Source: Nakaseomyces glabratus (Eukaryota > Ascomycota > Saccharomycetes > Saccharomycetales > Saccharomycetaceae). Taken from it: a stretch of DNA of 64,000 bases. The stretch lies in assembly GCF_010111755.1 (NCBI RefSeq), contig NC_088952.1:1-64000 (forward strand). Direction: 5' to 3'. The position numbers were made by a program, and so were the translations under genes. This document shows positions 1-11,771 of this stretch, piece after piece (positions within the stretch are counted from its first letter, which is position 1; each line of letters starts with the position of its first letter). Under the pieces are notes generated by a model that did no database searches, was not told where the DNA came from, and saw nothing but the letters and a program-made list of their open reading frames with translations.

Positions 1-830
1 ACCCAGACCCCACAGCACCCAGACCCCAGACCCACAGCACCCAGACCCCACAGCACCCAGACCCCACAGCACCCAGACCCCACAGCACCCAGACCCCACA
101 GCACCCAGACCCCACAGCACCCAGACCCACAGCACCCAGACCCCACAGCACCCAGACCCCACAGCACCCAGACCCCACAGCACCCAGACCCCACAGCACC
201 CAGACCCCACAGCACCCAGACCCCACAGCACCCAGACCCCACAGCACCCAGACCCCACAGCACCCAGACCCCACAGCACCCAGACCCCACAGCACCCAGA
301 CCCCACAGCACCCAGACCCCACAGCACCCAGACCCCACAGCACCCAGACCCCACAGCACCCAGACCCCACAGCACCCAGACCCCACAGCACCCAGACCCC
401 ACAGCACCCAGACCCCACAGCACCCAGACCCCACAGCACCCAGACCCCACAGCACCCAGACCCCACAGCACCCAGACCCCACAGCACCCAGACCCCACAG
501 CACCCAGACCCCACAGCACCCAGACCCCACAGCACCCAGACCCCACAGCACCCAGACCCCACAGCACCCAGACCCCACAGCACCCAGACCCCACAGCACC
601 CAGACCCCACAGCACCCAGACCCCCACAGCACCCAGACCCCACAGCACCCAGACCCCACAGCACCCAGACCCCACAGCACCCAGACCCCACAGCACCCAG
701 ACCCCACAGCACCCAGACCCCACAGCACCCAGACCCCACAGCACCCAGACCCCCCACAGCACCCAGACCCCACAGCACCCAGACCCCACAGCACCCAGAC
801 CCCACAGCACCCAGACCCCACAGCACCCAG
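1..830. repeat. Canonical telomeric repeat array (C-rich strand)
   Basis: About 51 tandem copies of the 16-mer ACCCAGACCCCACAGC, plus a final partial unit, fill this stretch. The reverse complement, CTGGGTGCTGTGGGGT, is the telomere repeat known from Candida glabrata. The C-rich strand running 5' to 3' away from the left edge is the orientation expected for a left chromosome end. Most copies are perfect. Exceptions are a 22-bp unit at about 17-38, a 15-bp unit near 124, and units with one or two extra C near 617 and 749. These may be real slippage or homopolymer sequencing errors. Confidence 0.97.
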
Positions 831-1086
831 ACTACACTCCACCCAGACTACACTCCACCCAGACTACACTCCACCCAGACTACACTCCACCCAGACTACA
901 CTCCACCCAGACTACACTCCACCCAGACTACACTCCACCCAGACTACACTCCACCCAGACTACACTCCACCCAGACTACACTCCACCCAGACTACACTCC
1001 ACCCAGACTACACTCCACCCAGACTACACTCCACCCAGACTACACTCCACCCAGACTACACTCCACCCAGACTACACTCCACCCAG
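831..1086. repeat. Variant telomere-like repeat block, 16 x 16 bp
   Basis: The canonical array switches abruptly at 831 to ACTACACTCCACCCAG, present as exactly 16 perfect copies (256 bp). The G-strand unit CTGGGTGGAGTGTAGT differs from the canonical unit at 4 of 16 positions but keeps the length and the CTGGGTG part. Two degenerate copies follow at 1087-1118. The two unit types are not interspersed. See findings. Confidence 0.95.
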
Positions 1087-1731
1087 ATTAAACACCACCC
1101 ACACTACACACCTCATTGACCAAATTCTGTTACGTAATGTTTAAATTGTATTATAACTATAATTCATTTTTAATTACGATTGTTTATTTTCTATTTATAA
1201 TCATAATATGAAATTCTTAACAAGTACTTGATCATATGGCAGTCACTTCACACAAATATCAGATATCCCAAATATGTTATAGGTTACACCATTTACATAC
1301 TAACCTATAAACAATACACTTTCATTGAATTATATTTATATTGGTTACTAAACAGTTACCATTATCATATTGGTATACTTGTATATTATAGTGTATGATA
1401 GTCTACAAAGACATTTAATCATCTATTCAAAGGTATAGATTGATATTGTTATAGCTCTTGTTCATTTTCATATGTCATTCGGATTTAGGATTATCTAGTA
1501 CTTTGAATCCCTTTCATAGTTGAGCCTTAGATATATATGTACAGATAATATACTCTACAAATGTCTTTTGATGAATGTATATACCGGTACTGAAATATGT
1601 ACAGTGAACTTTTTAATCTATCTACATGATATTCAGGACTCATTGTGGTGCACGTTAACCTGTTTCTGATAGCTCACATTAAACTAACCACCAGAAATCC
1701 TCTCCTCATTACCAAAATATATATTATTGGA

Positions 1732-1853
1732 ACCCTACACAACCCTATCAAGCCCTAACTGTAACAACTAAAAACCCTACTTACCCAGACAAGTGAACAA
1801 AGCTCCAACCCTAATCTAGCCCTAAGAGTTTTACTATACCCTATGTAACCCTA
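1732..1853. promoter_or_regulatory. TTAGGG-type (Tbf1-like) motif cluster
   Basis: Eight copies of (A/G)CCCTA lie within about 120 bp (near 1732, 1742, 1752, 1774, 1807, 1819, 1838 and 1848), several reading CCCTAA. This is the complement of TTAGGG. In S. cerevisiae, subtelomeric TTAGGG motifs are bound by Tbf1. Binding here is inferred from motif and position only. Confidence 0.55.
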
Positions 1854-2493
1854 AAAAAGATGAAAATCTGTTCTTGAGATATGTTTTGACTCCAACATGA
1901 ATGCTCTTCACAGAAACGTAACATTCTGGGTAAAAGTACTGGACAGATATCGTCGTATTCATAAGCATTTATAAATCACACATGATATTGCATTGATATG
2001 TGTTGTGTTGTGGAGGAATTCATTGTTTCAGGAATACATATGGGAATCCTACAAAGTCATAATAACTACATCATGATAACAACTTCATCTAATGATCATT
2101 GTCAAGTAAATGTTGATAAAGTAAATATTGGTGACAAGTGATTGAAGTATATATGGTAAAGTCAAGAAAACTTCATAAAATAAATTGGATAGTTCATTTC
2201 ATCAACCTGCTTAGTATTCAGCCAACGATGTATTACAGTAAAAAAAGTCTTCAGTACTTCATAGGTTTGCACTCTTACAAGATTACAATAATACAGTACT
2301 ATCCTATTGGTTGCATAGTTTTATCCCATCTCAATGTAAACCATGTATTTCTAACTCCTATCATCAATCCTATCAATGAATCTTTGTCAGAGTTCAGATT
2401 CAATCAGATGAACTGCAACATTTCAGGAAGAACTGTTGTTCTAGAGCAGAGTGGTTATTGTACTACAACAACGCCTCGTTGAACACAACACCT

Positions 2494-2584
2494 CGCGTTT
2501 TTCGCAACTCTCAACGGGGCTGGGTAAATCAAATTGCTTTGTCGACTGTCTCGTAGAACGCAAGGTCCCGCGTTTTTCGCAACT
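2494..2584. repeat. Diverged tandem pair containing CGCGTTTTTCGCAACT
   Basis: The 16-mer CGCGTTTTTCGCAACT occurs at 2494-2509 and again at 2569-2584, 75 bp apart. The similarity extends about 20 bp upstream (CTCGTTGAACAC versus CTCGTAGAACGC), so this is a diverged tandem duplication. A third 16-mer copy is at 4120-4135. Confidence 0.75.
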
Positions 2585-4119
2585 TAGATATCTGGACTTG
2601 CAGGCTCAGCTTGGCCTACTACCCGGAACAAAGTACGTGACAGTGGCATGCTACTGTGATTCCACCATCTCAGAAAAGGTCTTTTGTAGGAGGGTAGGTA
2701 AATGAAGAGATAGTGAATTATACATGGTATAAATTAAAAGCATTAATGTTCAAGGTTGAACATACCCAACAACATGTTTTACTTTTGAATTTCTGTCCGT
2801 AAACTTAAAAGATGTGGAAACACAAAGCTTTACCTAAAACATTTACATAACAGTTGTGGTTTCCGTATATCAACAACTATTAGAGAATTAGCAAAAGATG
2901 AAAGTAAGTGGCATCCTTTTGATGTATAAATTGAGATGTTTAACCATATCTTATAGCAAAACTAAAGAATAACTCTATTGTACACCCCTTCTCAGACACG
3001 ACATTAATGCCTTACCAGGTTCGTAATTATTCCATTCAGAACAATTCACACTTATAGCTACTGTTCGATAATACATGCCTCATGCCAATCAGCTGTCCTC
3101 AGTTGCACGGAGATCAGGTTAGGTTATCTATATGAAATATGCCGTGTAGTTTACTTTACTCATATAATACAGACTCAATGCATGCAATCTCCGTAGAATA
3201 ATGTACAATGTTTGGATTGAAATTCACATCAAAATCCTTGAGCAAAACAATATACTATGTCTGGAATCACAACTCTCAATCCATCGACAATGTACTATCG
3301 AATTCAAATAAGAAACTTTCTCATATCCACATATGGATAGTATCACGACCTGTAAATTCATTGTACAAGTCTTCCTACACTATTATTGGTTTTGTATCAT
3401 GCCATGTGTGTGTAAGAGAGAATAACAGTCATAGTTCATACACTGTAAACTAAATATTTCCTCTCTCTTCGACTCGATTTAACAATTTTGTTAAGTTTTG
3501 AATGATTCAATATTGAACAACAGCACATTACTGTGGACTTCGAAGCTGTATCAATTGCTTGATAAAGCCAACTATAAATACAACCTTTATGGTGTCAGGT
3601 TTTATTGAATATAGTTTGTCAAGTTGCCCCAGCGATAATGAACTAATTTGTTTGTATATAATGGCCATCCTAATGAATTTCCGCATACTATGAGGTAGTT
3701 GAACAACAAGATCGGCATCCATCACTGGGATGTATGGTTGTATATTTTATTGTGACTGGTTTGTTTAGAGTAACTTGAATAAATATGATGAATCAATTTG
3801 ACCACCGAACCTCGATAGAGTCCTATTATTAATCAAAATAATTGTTTCAAAAACATATCTTTTAGTATGGGGATTATTAATTATACACCTATAAATACAC
3901 TTCTAAATATTAAAGTATTGATATGGGTGAGGCAAGAAGGTGTATTAGATAAATTACATTTTTTGGTAACGTCAATGAAACTGTAAGTATCACCCAGTTT
4001 TTCTTGATAACTATTGGGTACTTCAACACCCACGAGAAATGCCAACATGTTTAAAAATATTCCTTCTCGTACAATTATACATACTCGGACTCACATGATT
4101 ACCGTCACTGCTCACATCT

Positions 4120-4135
4120 CGCGTTTTTCGCAACT
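4120..4135 (+). repeat. Third copy of subtelomeric 16-mer CGCGTTTTTCGCAACT
   Basis: Perfect match to the copies at 2494 and 2569, about 385 bp beyond the stop codon of the adhesin. Function is unknown. Confidence 0.7.
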
Positions 4136-4511
4136 TGGTCAGTTTTCATTTAAACAGAGGCCTATGTTCGGCAGCAGTGTTCCAGAAACACATGAAAAAC
4201 ATTCTATCAAAGAGAAAATATTTACTATTATAACAAATACATAAATATAAAAACTCCTTAAAAAATATATTCAAATTCGAACTGGATTACAATAAACCCA
4301 GCAGTGTAAATGAATGTTGCTGCATAACGAACTAGATAATTAGGGGATCTCTCCAACTTTATATGACCTTAAGACTATAATAGCATTGCCATTGCTTTCC
4401 CCCAATAGTAGTGTGATTAATTAATAAAACAAACATCATGTAAAGTTATATCCATGATTCAACGAACGTGCATTTAGCACAATTATTATCTTAATTCAGA
4501 TAATAGTCGGC

Positions 4512-7418
4512 TTAAGCCATGCCTAACAGAATCAAGATAGTCAATGATGTGGATAGTAGAATGGTATTAAATTTGATCTTGAATGTAGAACCTGCACCAT
4601 GGAAGATGGAGGCAGTTTGGGTCTGGGACACCTTATTGCCACTTTCAACAGCAGAAGCTCCTGTAGGAGCAAACATCTCCAAAGAGCTACCTTGGTCTGT
4701 CGAATGACCGGCATTAGATGTGGTGCCTTGACTTAGAGCAACTTCTGTAACAATAGTTGGGTTAGGCTTGTCATTGACAGTCTTAGCACTAACACCGTTT
4801 TCAGAACCAACAAGTGAGGTGGTATGCATGCTTGGTGAAGTTGTTTGGCTCTCAACGTGGGATTCCGAATTAGAGCATGGAGCAGTAGTGGTTATAGTAG
4901 TTGGCTTGCCGTTGGAGTCGGTGGTGGTGATGTGGGACACAACTTCGGTCTCAACACTGCCGTTGGACTTCGTGACAACTGTGGTGTAGTCTGCGTTGCT
5001 TGAGCATACAGTGCATGGAACAGTGGTGACGATTGTGGTAGGCTTACCGTTGGAGTCGGTGGTGGTGATGTGGGAAACAACTTCGGTCTCAACACTGCCG
5101 TTGGACTTCGTGACAACTGCGGTGTAATCTTCATTACCATTGTGTTCAGTACATGGAGCAGTGGTAGTTATGGTTATAGTTTGGCCGTTGGAGTCGGTGG
5201 TGGTGATGTGGGACACAACTTCGGTCTCAACACTGCCGTTGGACTTCGTGACAACTGTGGTGTAGTCTGCGTTGCTTGAGCATACAGTGCATGGAACAGT
5301 GGTGACGATCGTGGTAGGCTTGCCTGCGGCGTCTGTGATGATGATGTGGGACACAACTTCGGTCTCAACACTGCCGTTGGACTTCGTGACAACTGTGGTG
5401 TAGTCTGCGTTGCTTGAGCATACAGTGCATGGAACAGTGGTGACGATCGTGGTAGGATTGCCGTCGGAGTCGGTGGTGGTGATGTGGGAGACAATGTCGG
5501 TCTGGACAGAGCCGTCCGCGTTGGTCACGACAGTGGTGTAGTCAGCACCGCTGGCAGCTGGGGCTGGGAAGGTGGTGACGATGGTGGTAGGATTGCCGTC
5601 GGAGTCGGTGGTGGTGATGTGGGAGACAATGTCGGTCTGGACAGAGCCGTCCGCGTTGGTCACGACAGTGGTGTAGTCAGCACCGCTGGCAGCTGGGGCT
5701 GGGAAGGTGGTGACGATTGTGGTTTGATTGATGCTGGATGCAAGCTTGGTGATGTGGGAGACAATTTGGTTGTGTGATGTTCTGGTAAGGCTCGTTATAG
5801 GTGTTGTAAGATTGGAGTCAACAGAATTATAAAACGTTGAGGTGATGGGGACCATTATGTTGCTTGAGTTTGTTACGTTTATGGCCGAGGCATTATTAAA
5901 TTCATAATTATTTTGATATGTGCTCATTGTAGCAGTTACTATGCTATTTGGTCCACTTGAAGAGACATTCGCAACAGTATCTATGAGAGTAGTTGTTTTA
6001 TCGACCGTAGACACACTATATCTACCACTACTTGATATAGGAGAGTAATTAGAAAAACTAAAAGTGTAGTTTCTCGACATTAGTGTTGTTTTGGTGCTCC
6101 TACTATTATTTTCTGTAATAGTAATCGTTTCTCTAATTACCCCGGTTTCCATTTCACCAACAGTCATTGTGGTATAATAAGTGAATGGTAGCCCATTATA
6201 GCCGATACCCGTTACTCTACTAATAATTTCTGTCTCAGTTGTACTTTCATTGACCTTGGTTAAGGTATAGACAGCTGGAGGTACATATATTGTAGTATTA
6301 CCAATAACTGGTATATCATTTTTATTATATGTAGAATAAAATGACACGGTCTCTGAAAATCCCAGTTCATTGGTTGTTGTATATGGATCGGGAACCTGAA
6401 ATGAATACAATGGTATCTCGACACATGGTTGACAAACAGATGGAGCTAAATTTGGTGGCGGTCCAGTATATCTCACAAAGTTATAATTATTATAATTTAC
6501 ATCTTGAATCTTGATGGAACGAACTATTTCGAAGTTAGACTCATTGTAACCAACACCGATAAAGACTGTGAACTTCTGTAAGCCTGCAAGACCTGTTGAA
6601 AATGTTGCTACACCACTCAAGGAATCATAAGTTACTTTTTTAATGGGAAAGTGAGGATATAGGAATCCATTTCCATTTCCTAGGCCATATACAGTAACAG
6701 TTTGTCCGTTACTTAATGCGACAACAGAGGAAGAATCAGACAAATAAATAGTTTGTTGACGAATATCAAAGTTATAAATATTAAAAAGCGAGTTTTCACC
6801 AATAGAAATACATCCTCCACCTTGAATTGTATTTTGTAAAAGAAAGGTAGTGTTGGCTAAGCATACTGTACAGGTGTTTATCCAGTTATTACCATTGCTA
6901 ATTTCTAACTTTTGTGGATGATCGGCATCGATACCTTTTGAATATAGGAAGCCTGTGTTTGTTATTGGATTGGAATAAATACCTATTGTATCACCAAACC
7001 TTGATGTAAACATCATTCTTCCTGTATTAGTAAATCTACCGTCATTAACTGTCCATGAACCAGGAGATGAACTTTGCCTGTCGTCAACAACGACTGTACC
7101 TTCATTACGAAACTCAAATGGAACAGTGTAAGCGTGACCAGATGAGATAGAAAAACCTCTTTCGTCATTGTTAACATAATAAAGAGCACCTCCTTTGTCG
7201 ACTCTAACAATCTGGTACATAGGAACACTGTTCGTATCTTGGAATGCTAAATAGGCACCTCCTAGAATAACGTAACCATTTTCATATCCACTCGGATTAT
7301 TTCCGTATACAATTGTATCATTACCAATAACAGTTTGAGCAGAAACATTTATACTAATAGAGAAAATTGCCATTAGCATCAACTTCAATTTCGATAATGT
7401 TAATTTTTTCTTCATCAT
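4512..7418 (-). CDS. GPI-anchored adhesin-like cell wall protein (Awp/Hyr-like)
   Basis: A 968-residue surface protein, probably covalently attached to the wall glucan through a GPI remnant. Residues 1-27 form a signal peptide. Residues about 28-320 look like a beta-rich N-terminal module of the hyphally-regulated-protein/Awp type. A Ser/Thr/Asn-rich stalk follows (about 340-560), then seven tandem units of 45-46 residues (about 563-850, first one partial) built on DYTTVVT...GSV.T..VSHITTTDS.G.PTTI.TT. The end (about 940-968) has a small-residue GAG cleavage site and a hydrophobic tail typical of GPI addition. Transcription runs toward the telomere, as is usual for C. glabrata subtelomeric adhesins, which are often subject to telomere silencing. 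The ligand is unknown, and the N-terminal family assignment is by pattern only. Repeat number probably varies between strains. Confidence 0.88.
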   Translation of the reverse strand: MMKKKLTLSKLKLMLMAIFSISINVSAQTVIGNDTIVYGNNPSGYENGYVILGGAYLAFQDTNSVPMYQIVRVDKGGALYYVNNDERGFSISSGHAYTVPFEFRNEGTVVVDDRQSSSPGSWTVNDGRFTNTGRMMFTSRFGDTIGIYSNPITNTGFLYSKGIDADHPQKLEISNGNNWINTCTVCLANTTFLLQNTIQGGGCISIGENSLFNIYNFDIRQQTIYLSDSSSVVALSNGQTVTVYGLGNGNGFLYPHFPIKKVTYDSLSGVATFSTGLAGLQKFTVFIGVGYNESNFEIVRSIKIQDVNYNNYNFVRYTGPPPNLAPSVCQPCVEIPLYSFQVPDPYTTTNELGFSETVSFYSTYNKNDIPVIGNTTIYVPPAVYTLTKVNESTTETEIISRVTGIGYNGLPFTYYTTMTVGEMETGVIRETITITENNSRSTKTTLMSRNYTFSFSNYSPISSSGRYSVSTVDKTTTLIDTVANVSSSGPNSIVTATMSTYQNNYEFNNASAINVTNSSNIMVPITSTFYNSVDSNLTTPITSLTRTSHNQIVSHITKLASSINQTTIVTTFPAPAASGADYTTVVTNADGSVQTDIVSHITTTDSDGNPTTIVTTFPAPAASGADYTTVVTNADGSVQTDIVSHITTTDSDGNPTTIVTTVPCTVCSSNADYTTVVTKSNGSVETEVVSHIIITDAAGKPTTIVTTVPCTVCSSNADYTTVVTKSNGSVETEVVSHITTTDSNGQTITITTTAPCTEHNGNEDYTAVVTKSNGSVETEVVSHITTTDSNGKPTTIVTTVPCTVCSSNADYTTVVTKSNGSVETEVVSHITTTDSNGKPTTITTTAPCSNSESHVESQTTSPSMHTTSLVGSENGVSAKTVNDKPNPTIVTEVALSQGTTSNAGHSTDQGSSLEMFAPTGASAVESGNKVSQTQTASIFHGAGSTFKIKFNTILLSTSLTILILLGMA
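4870..5730 (-). repeat. Tandem 135/138-bp repeats inside the adhesin gene
   Basis: Two repeat classes are visible. One class (135 bp) ends in FPAPAASGA. The other (138 bp) ends in VPCTVCSSNA, with a two-cysteine PCTVC motif. Two FPAPAASGA endings come first in protein order, then PCTVC types, interrupted by one PCTEHNGNE variant. Because unit lengths are multiples of three, several other frames also stay open here; these are shadows. Confidence 0.9.
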
Positions 7419-10400
7419 ATAAGTAGCACAGACAAGTTATCTCGATTATCTTTTTATGTGTAAAATTGCTATATTTGAAAGCTGTTTTTTTTTAAATGTT
7501 CCTTAACAGTTTTATTTGCTTTTCTTAATTTTCAGAATAGGCAGCTAAGAAATAAATCTAATTCTCAATGTTTAAGTACTAGTTCTGCCATGTGATATTA
7601 AATATAATTCTATTTGCACGTTTGTTGGAGCAATATAGAAACAATCTTTCAATAGCAGATGTTACTTAGATCATTGGTATAGTATGCCAGCATCAATACA
7701 GACTAAAGAATTAAACTAATGGTGTGGAGCTAGAGAGATTTTTTTACTGTTTTTATGATCTTTTAAGGAAATTAGTATCCTTTATTCTGGTGGTCTTTCA
7801 TGATAACTCCTGCGGTTTTTCAAAACTTAAGTAAGTGCTAGAAATTAGATACAAAAATAAGGCCAGAACTTCTGTTCACTATTGTTTTTATAAAAGCATT
7901 TGTATCTCTCTTCAAACATTTTCTAGGCTTAAACAATAATTTTACTGAATGCCACTCTAGCTCCTAGTGAAGATAAATGTCGCTTGTAGGCAATGCATAG
8001 ATATTGAGAAATTAAGAAAGTTAATTATTTGGCGATATCAGCAGAGGGGTTCATAAATTTCTGGTTTATTAACATAGTTGCAGTACTGGTTATTATTGAT
8101 TATTGTCAGTTAGGTTTGCGACATTACTATTTAGGGTAATAAAACTGTTGTGAGAAATTTTTTATTTCCCTTTATTCTATAATACATTCGAATTGTAATA
8201 ATCGGTATTTCTATTTATTAAGTGTTTTTATTGTTTATTGAGTTGGTATTATTAATGTCTTTATTTTACTAAGCTTAACTGAACTAATAAAAAACACAAA
8301 AATATGTGCAAAAGACAAAAAATTCCAATAAATTAATTCTTATTGTTACATGATTGTGGTACGCTATAGCCACGATTTTATTGGAAGTATTATGATAATG
8401 ACACAATTTTGACGATTTAATGATGGACTTTATATTACACTATTGATGACAGTATCTATACTTTAATAGATTGTACAATAATTTAACAAAATTTCTGTTT
8501 TCTTTACAAGGTAGATATCTCACAAACTATAATAGGTAGATAGGGCTGTTATGTAGCTATTGTATTACTTAAAAATTAATTTCTCACTGGAATTGTTTTA
8601 TCTCATTAAAGCCTGGTAAACTATTTACTTCTGAGCCCAGTCTATACTAATCTATAATAACTAGTTTATTACTTTACTTTATTGTTGCTTTAATTTGAAT
8701 TCAAAATCTCTATCAAATAATCCAAATATTTTTACATTCATTGATGTTATTGGTGTTTCTGTTGTTCTTGGTAGTTAACAGTGCTACTAAGATAATAAAA
8801 ATTTAGACTAGTTTGTCTTGAATTAGAGCAAGTTTTCGTACAATATTGATCTAGGCTTTTATTAACCAATTTAATTCTTGAATGAATGAAATTATTCTTT
8901 TTAGTGATCAAGTTACTAATGTGTGTTTTAAAACCACAGGCCTTAGCTATCAGTAATTAACAGCGTTCAGTTCTATGATAATAATGAAATCGAAATTACC
9001 GTAACCTGTCAAAATATATATGAAATACTACATAGGTGTTATGTTAACGTCATTGAAATGGTAGTGCAAACCCATTTCCGAGACCAAAACCCGTAAGAGT
9101 TATCTTAATGTCTGGTATGAATATCATGAACTTTAAAAATGTGTAGGTAGTAAAGGCAAAAAAAAACAGGGTAAATACAGCACTATACTGGAGTGAGACA
9201 TTATTTTTTAAAAAACACGCAAACTTAATCGTTTTGAAAAATCAGGGAATATATTTTTGCTCTAAATATTGGTTCATATTGTCGATATACATATTATTAT
9301 GTATCATATTAGTAACAATTGACGAGCGATGGAGTAAAGTCCTCTATTTGCAACAGTAACAATATCTCAACGATATGTTCAAAAATAGAAAACATTACCC
9401 ATAAAATGAAAAAAGGAAAAAAAATGTGTGATACCTTAAAAATTGAACTTACTTTTCTACATTTTAAATTTATTTGATCTTATCTATGTGGTACTATAGA
9501 TAATGTATTTATCCTGATCCTGCCTTTGACTTGATTAGGCCAATTCGCTGCTGACTAATAATCTATATGTGCCAACTTTTAAAATAACAATTTAATGCAA
9601 TTAAAGATAATTATTTGTTTCTTTTTTATTTATATATTGTATAGTGATGTTAATATAATTGGAATCTTCAATGAAATGCAAGACACTCAAGTAAAATAAT
9701 ATAACTTGAAATTGTGATATGAAATGTTGATAAAAAGTGCACATAGAATATTATAAATAAAATCAGAGGGAGGTAATACATACAGAATATAAGTTTATGT
9801 ACATGTATTGCTTTTTCTACAAAATTATTATGGGGAAATTAAATGATATCAGCCTTAACAGAAATGAATGCAAAAATAAGACCTTATTTTGCTATATATT
9901 CCTCATTCCATTAATAACTTTCATGGTCTTGCTGATAAAAGTAGCCAACGGTTTATATTTTACCAAGGTCTATATGTAAGGTATATATCACATTATAAAT
10001 TTTAGTATAGCCAGTTAGTAACAAAACATGTACCGAACTAGACCTGAGGTATCTTTAGGTTCTGCCTATCTATCTACAGTAGCACAAACTTGTTCCTGAT
10101 ATATTTTGTCAATTAATAAATAAAACTTGATTTGATAAAAACAGGTAGAATACTTTGATCACGATAGGTAGCTCTCATATAACTTTTCAAACAATTTTGT
10201 AAATGATTAATGTTTTTAATTATGTTAAGAGAAATTACGATCAAAATTTTGAATTAAATGAAGTGGCAGGTATATCTATGTAGTTGAATTTGTCAGTTGG
10301 CAATATTTATTTAGCTAATTAAAAAATATGGTCACAGTTGATATGATATGAGTTAATAAGGTCAACGAATTAATAAAAAGTATCTGATAATTATTCTTCC

Positions 10401-11771
10401 TCAATTCACATAGTTCTCTTCAATGGCATCGTAATTATCTTATATGTAGAAACTGTTTAATATTTGCTTTTTTATGTTTCGGTGTTTTCAAATTCGGAAC
10501 CATCTCAGTACTTCTGTATTTTGCGGTAATTTCTGATTTTTTTTTTCCTTCAAAATCACCTCGAAAGTCACTTTTGTCAGCAAAAATATTCTTCAACAAT
10601 TCAAATATACTGAAAAAGGAAATGAAAAATCATTTTTTCATCTCAGATCGTGTGAGTATTTATTTTGAGATGACGTCACAATTTTTTTAAAAACAAGCAT
10701 TTGCACACTGCTTTTTATTATTTATGTCTTTTTGGTCATAACATTACTCATAATATTGTTCAAGTAGTAGTTAAAAGGTTAGCAATTCTTTCAAACATAT
10801 AACAATTTGGCTATGGGTTTCATACGCAAGCTTAGGGAGCAAGTAAATAATGTCCACTCATGACTTGCCATTAGATTGGACTACGGCTTAGTCGTGTGTA
10901 CCATATCAATACAGTTGCTTAGAAAGGAATGTACTTTTTTCAGAAGTCAACTCAAACATGTGGAAATGCTTACATTTTAGTTAGTAATTACTGCAAGGGT
11001 GAACACAATATAAAGCATTACTCTCTCACTTTCAGTACGTAATTACTTAGTCCAGCTATTAACTATTGAGTAGTTCCACATCACTTGATAGTACATCTAT
11101 CTTACGCTTTACCTTTAAATTTTATAACAATTAATATCAATATTACTTATTTTTATATAAGTTCAGAAACACAGCTACAAACAAATTATTATTAGAATGG
11201 AAAGGTCTAGGAGAACAATCCAGAATATCGTTTGAAATTTAGCAATCAATGAAATCCAGAACAGACAAGTTGGCAAAGTTATTGGTTTGTTTTATTCTAG
11301 TTCTCGATTAGTGTTATTCAGCAGTCGTTCAAGTGCTTTCTCTATCATTTTTAGAGAACTAATGAGAATTTAGTGGTTTTTTCTTAGAAGTATATGACTT
11401 TTGAGCTTAAGCAGATCGATTATGATAGGTGGCTCATTGAGTATCAAGAAATTATGATAAATAATACTTTGAAAAGATATATCTTAGTAATATCCTTTAG
11501 TGCGTCTACATAAATTCTTGATTTAAATAAAATAGGCATTCGCTTAATGGTGAACCAAAAGTGATATGGATTATGAAAGTGAAATCTTTATATTTTGTTT
11601 AACTCTTAGCCAAGTAAAATGTTTCCCTATCAAATAGTTTAGTTCAAGCACTATATCCAATGTATGTATTAGCTTTTGAATAAGTCAACTAGTGTAGGAA
11701 AAGAACTAAACCAAACTTGACTATTTGTTTCGTCGATCGTTATGTTTAAAGTCTTCCAATATAAAAAAAAA
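7419..11771. other. Gene-free AT-rich subtelomeric spacer
   Basis: No credible coding sequence is present. The first few hundred bases carry the promoter of the leftward adhesin gene. A perfect TGACGTCA (ATF/CREB-type palindrome) lies at 10671-10678 with no gene nearby. A degenerate relative of the subtelomeric 16-mer (CTGCGGTTTTTCAAAACTT) lies near 7811. No transposon ends or long repeats were recognised. Confidence 0.6.

Larger units (their letters stand above)
1087..4511. other. Gene-free subtelomeric region
   Basis: No convincing gene is seen. Open frames are short (under 115 codons) and without recognisable domains. The region holds the tail of the variant telomere repeat (1087-1118), a cluster of CCCTA motifs (1732-1853) and three copies of the 16-mer CGCGTTTTTCGCAACT (2494, 2569, 4120). 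It lies beyond the 3' end of the adhesin, so it is subtelomere rather than promoter. Confidence 0.7.

Noticed and set aside
2494..2509. HO endonuclease site in the subtelomeric 16-mer
   Set aside because: It has CGCAAC but T instead of the next A of the core, and the flanks do not resemble the mating-type junction.
2138..4244. Four short subtelomeric ORFs (2138, 2451, 3208, 4014)
   Set aside because: No domains or plausible starts; one simply reads through the 16-mer repeats. No trace of a decayed known gene was seen.
4892..5777. Open frames on both strands across the adhesin repeats
   Set aside because: They arise because the repeat units are multiples of three and lack stops in several frames. 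Only the long minus-strand frame has a signal peptide and GPI tail.
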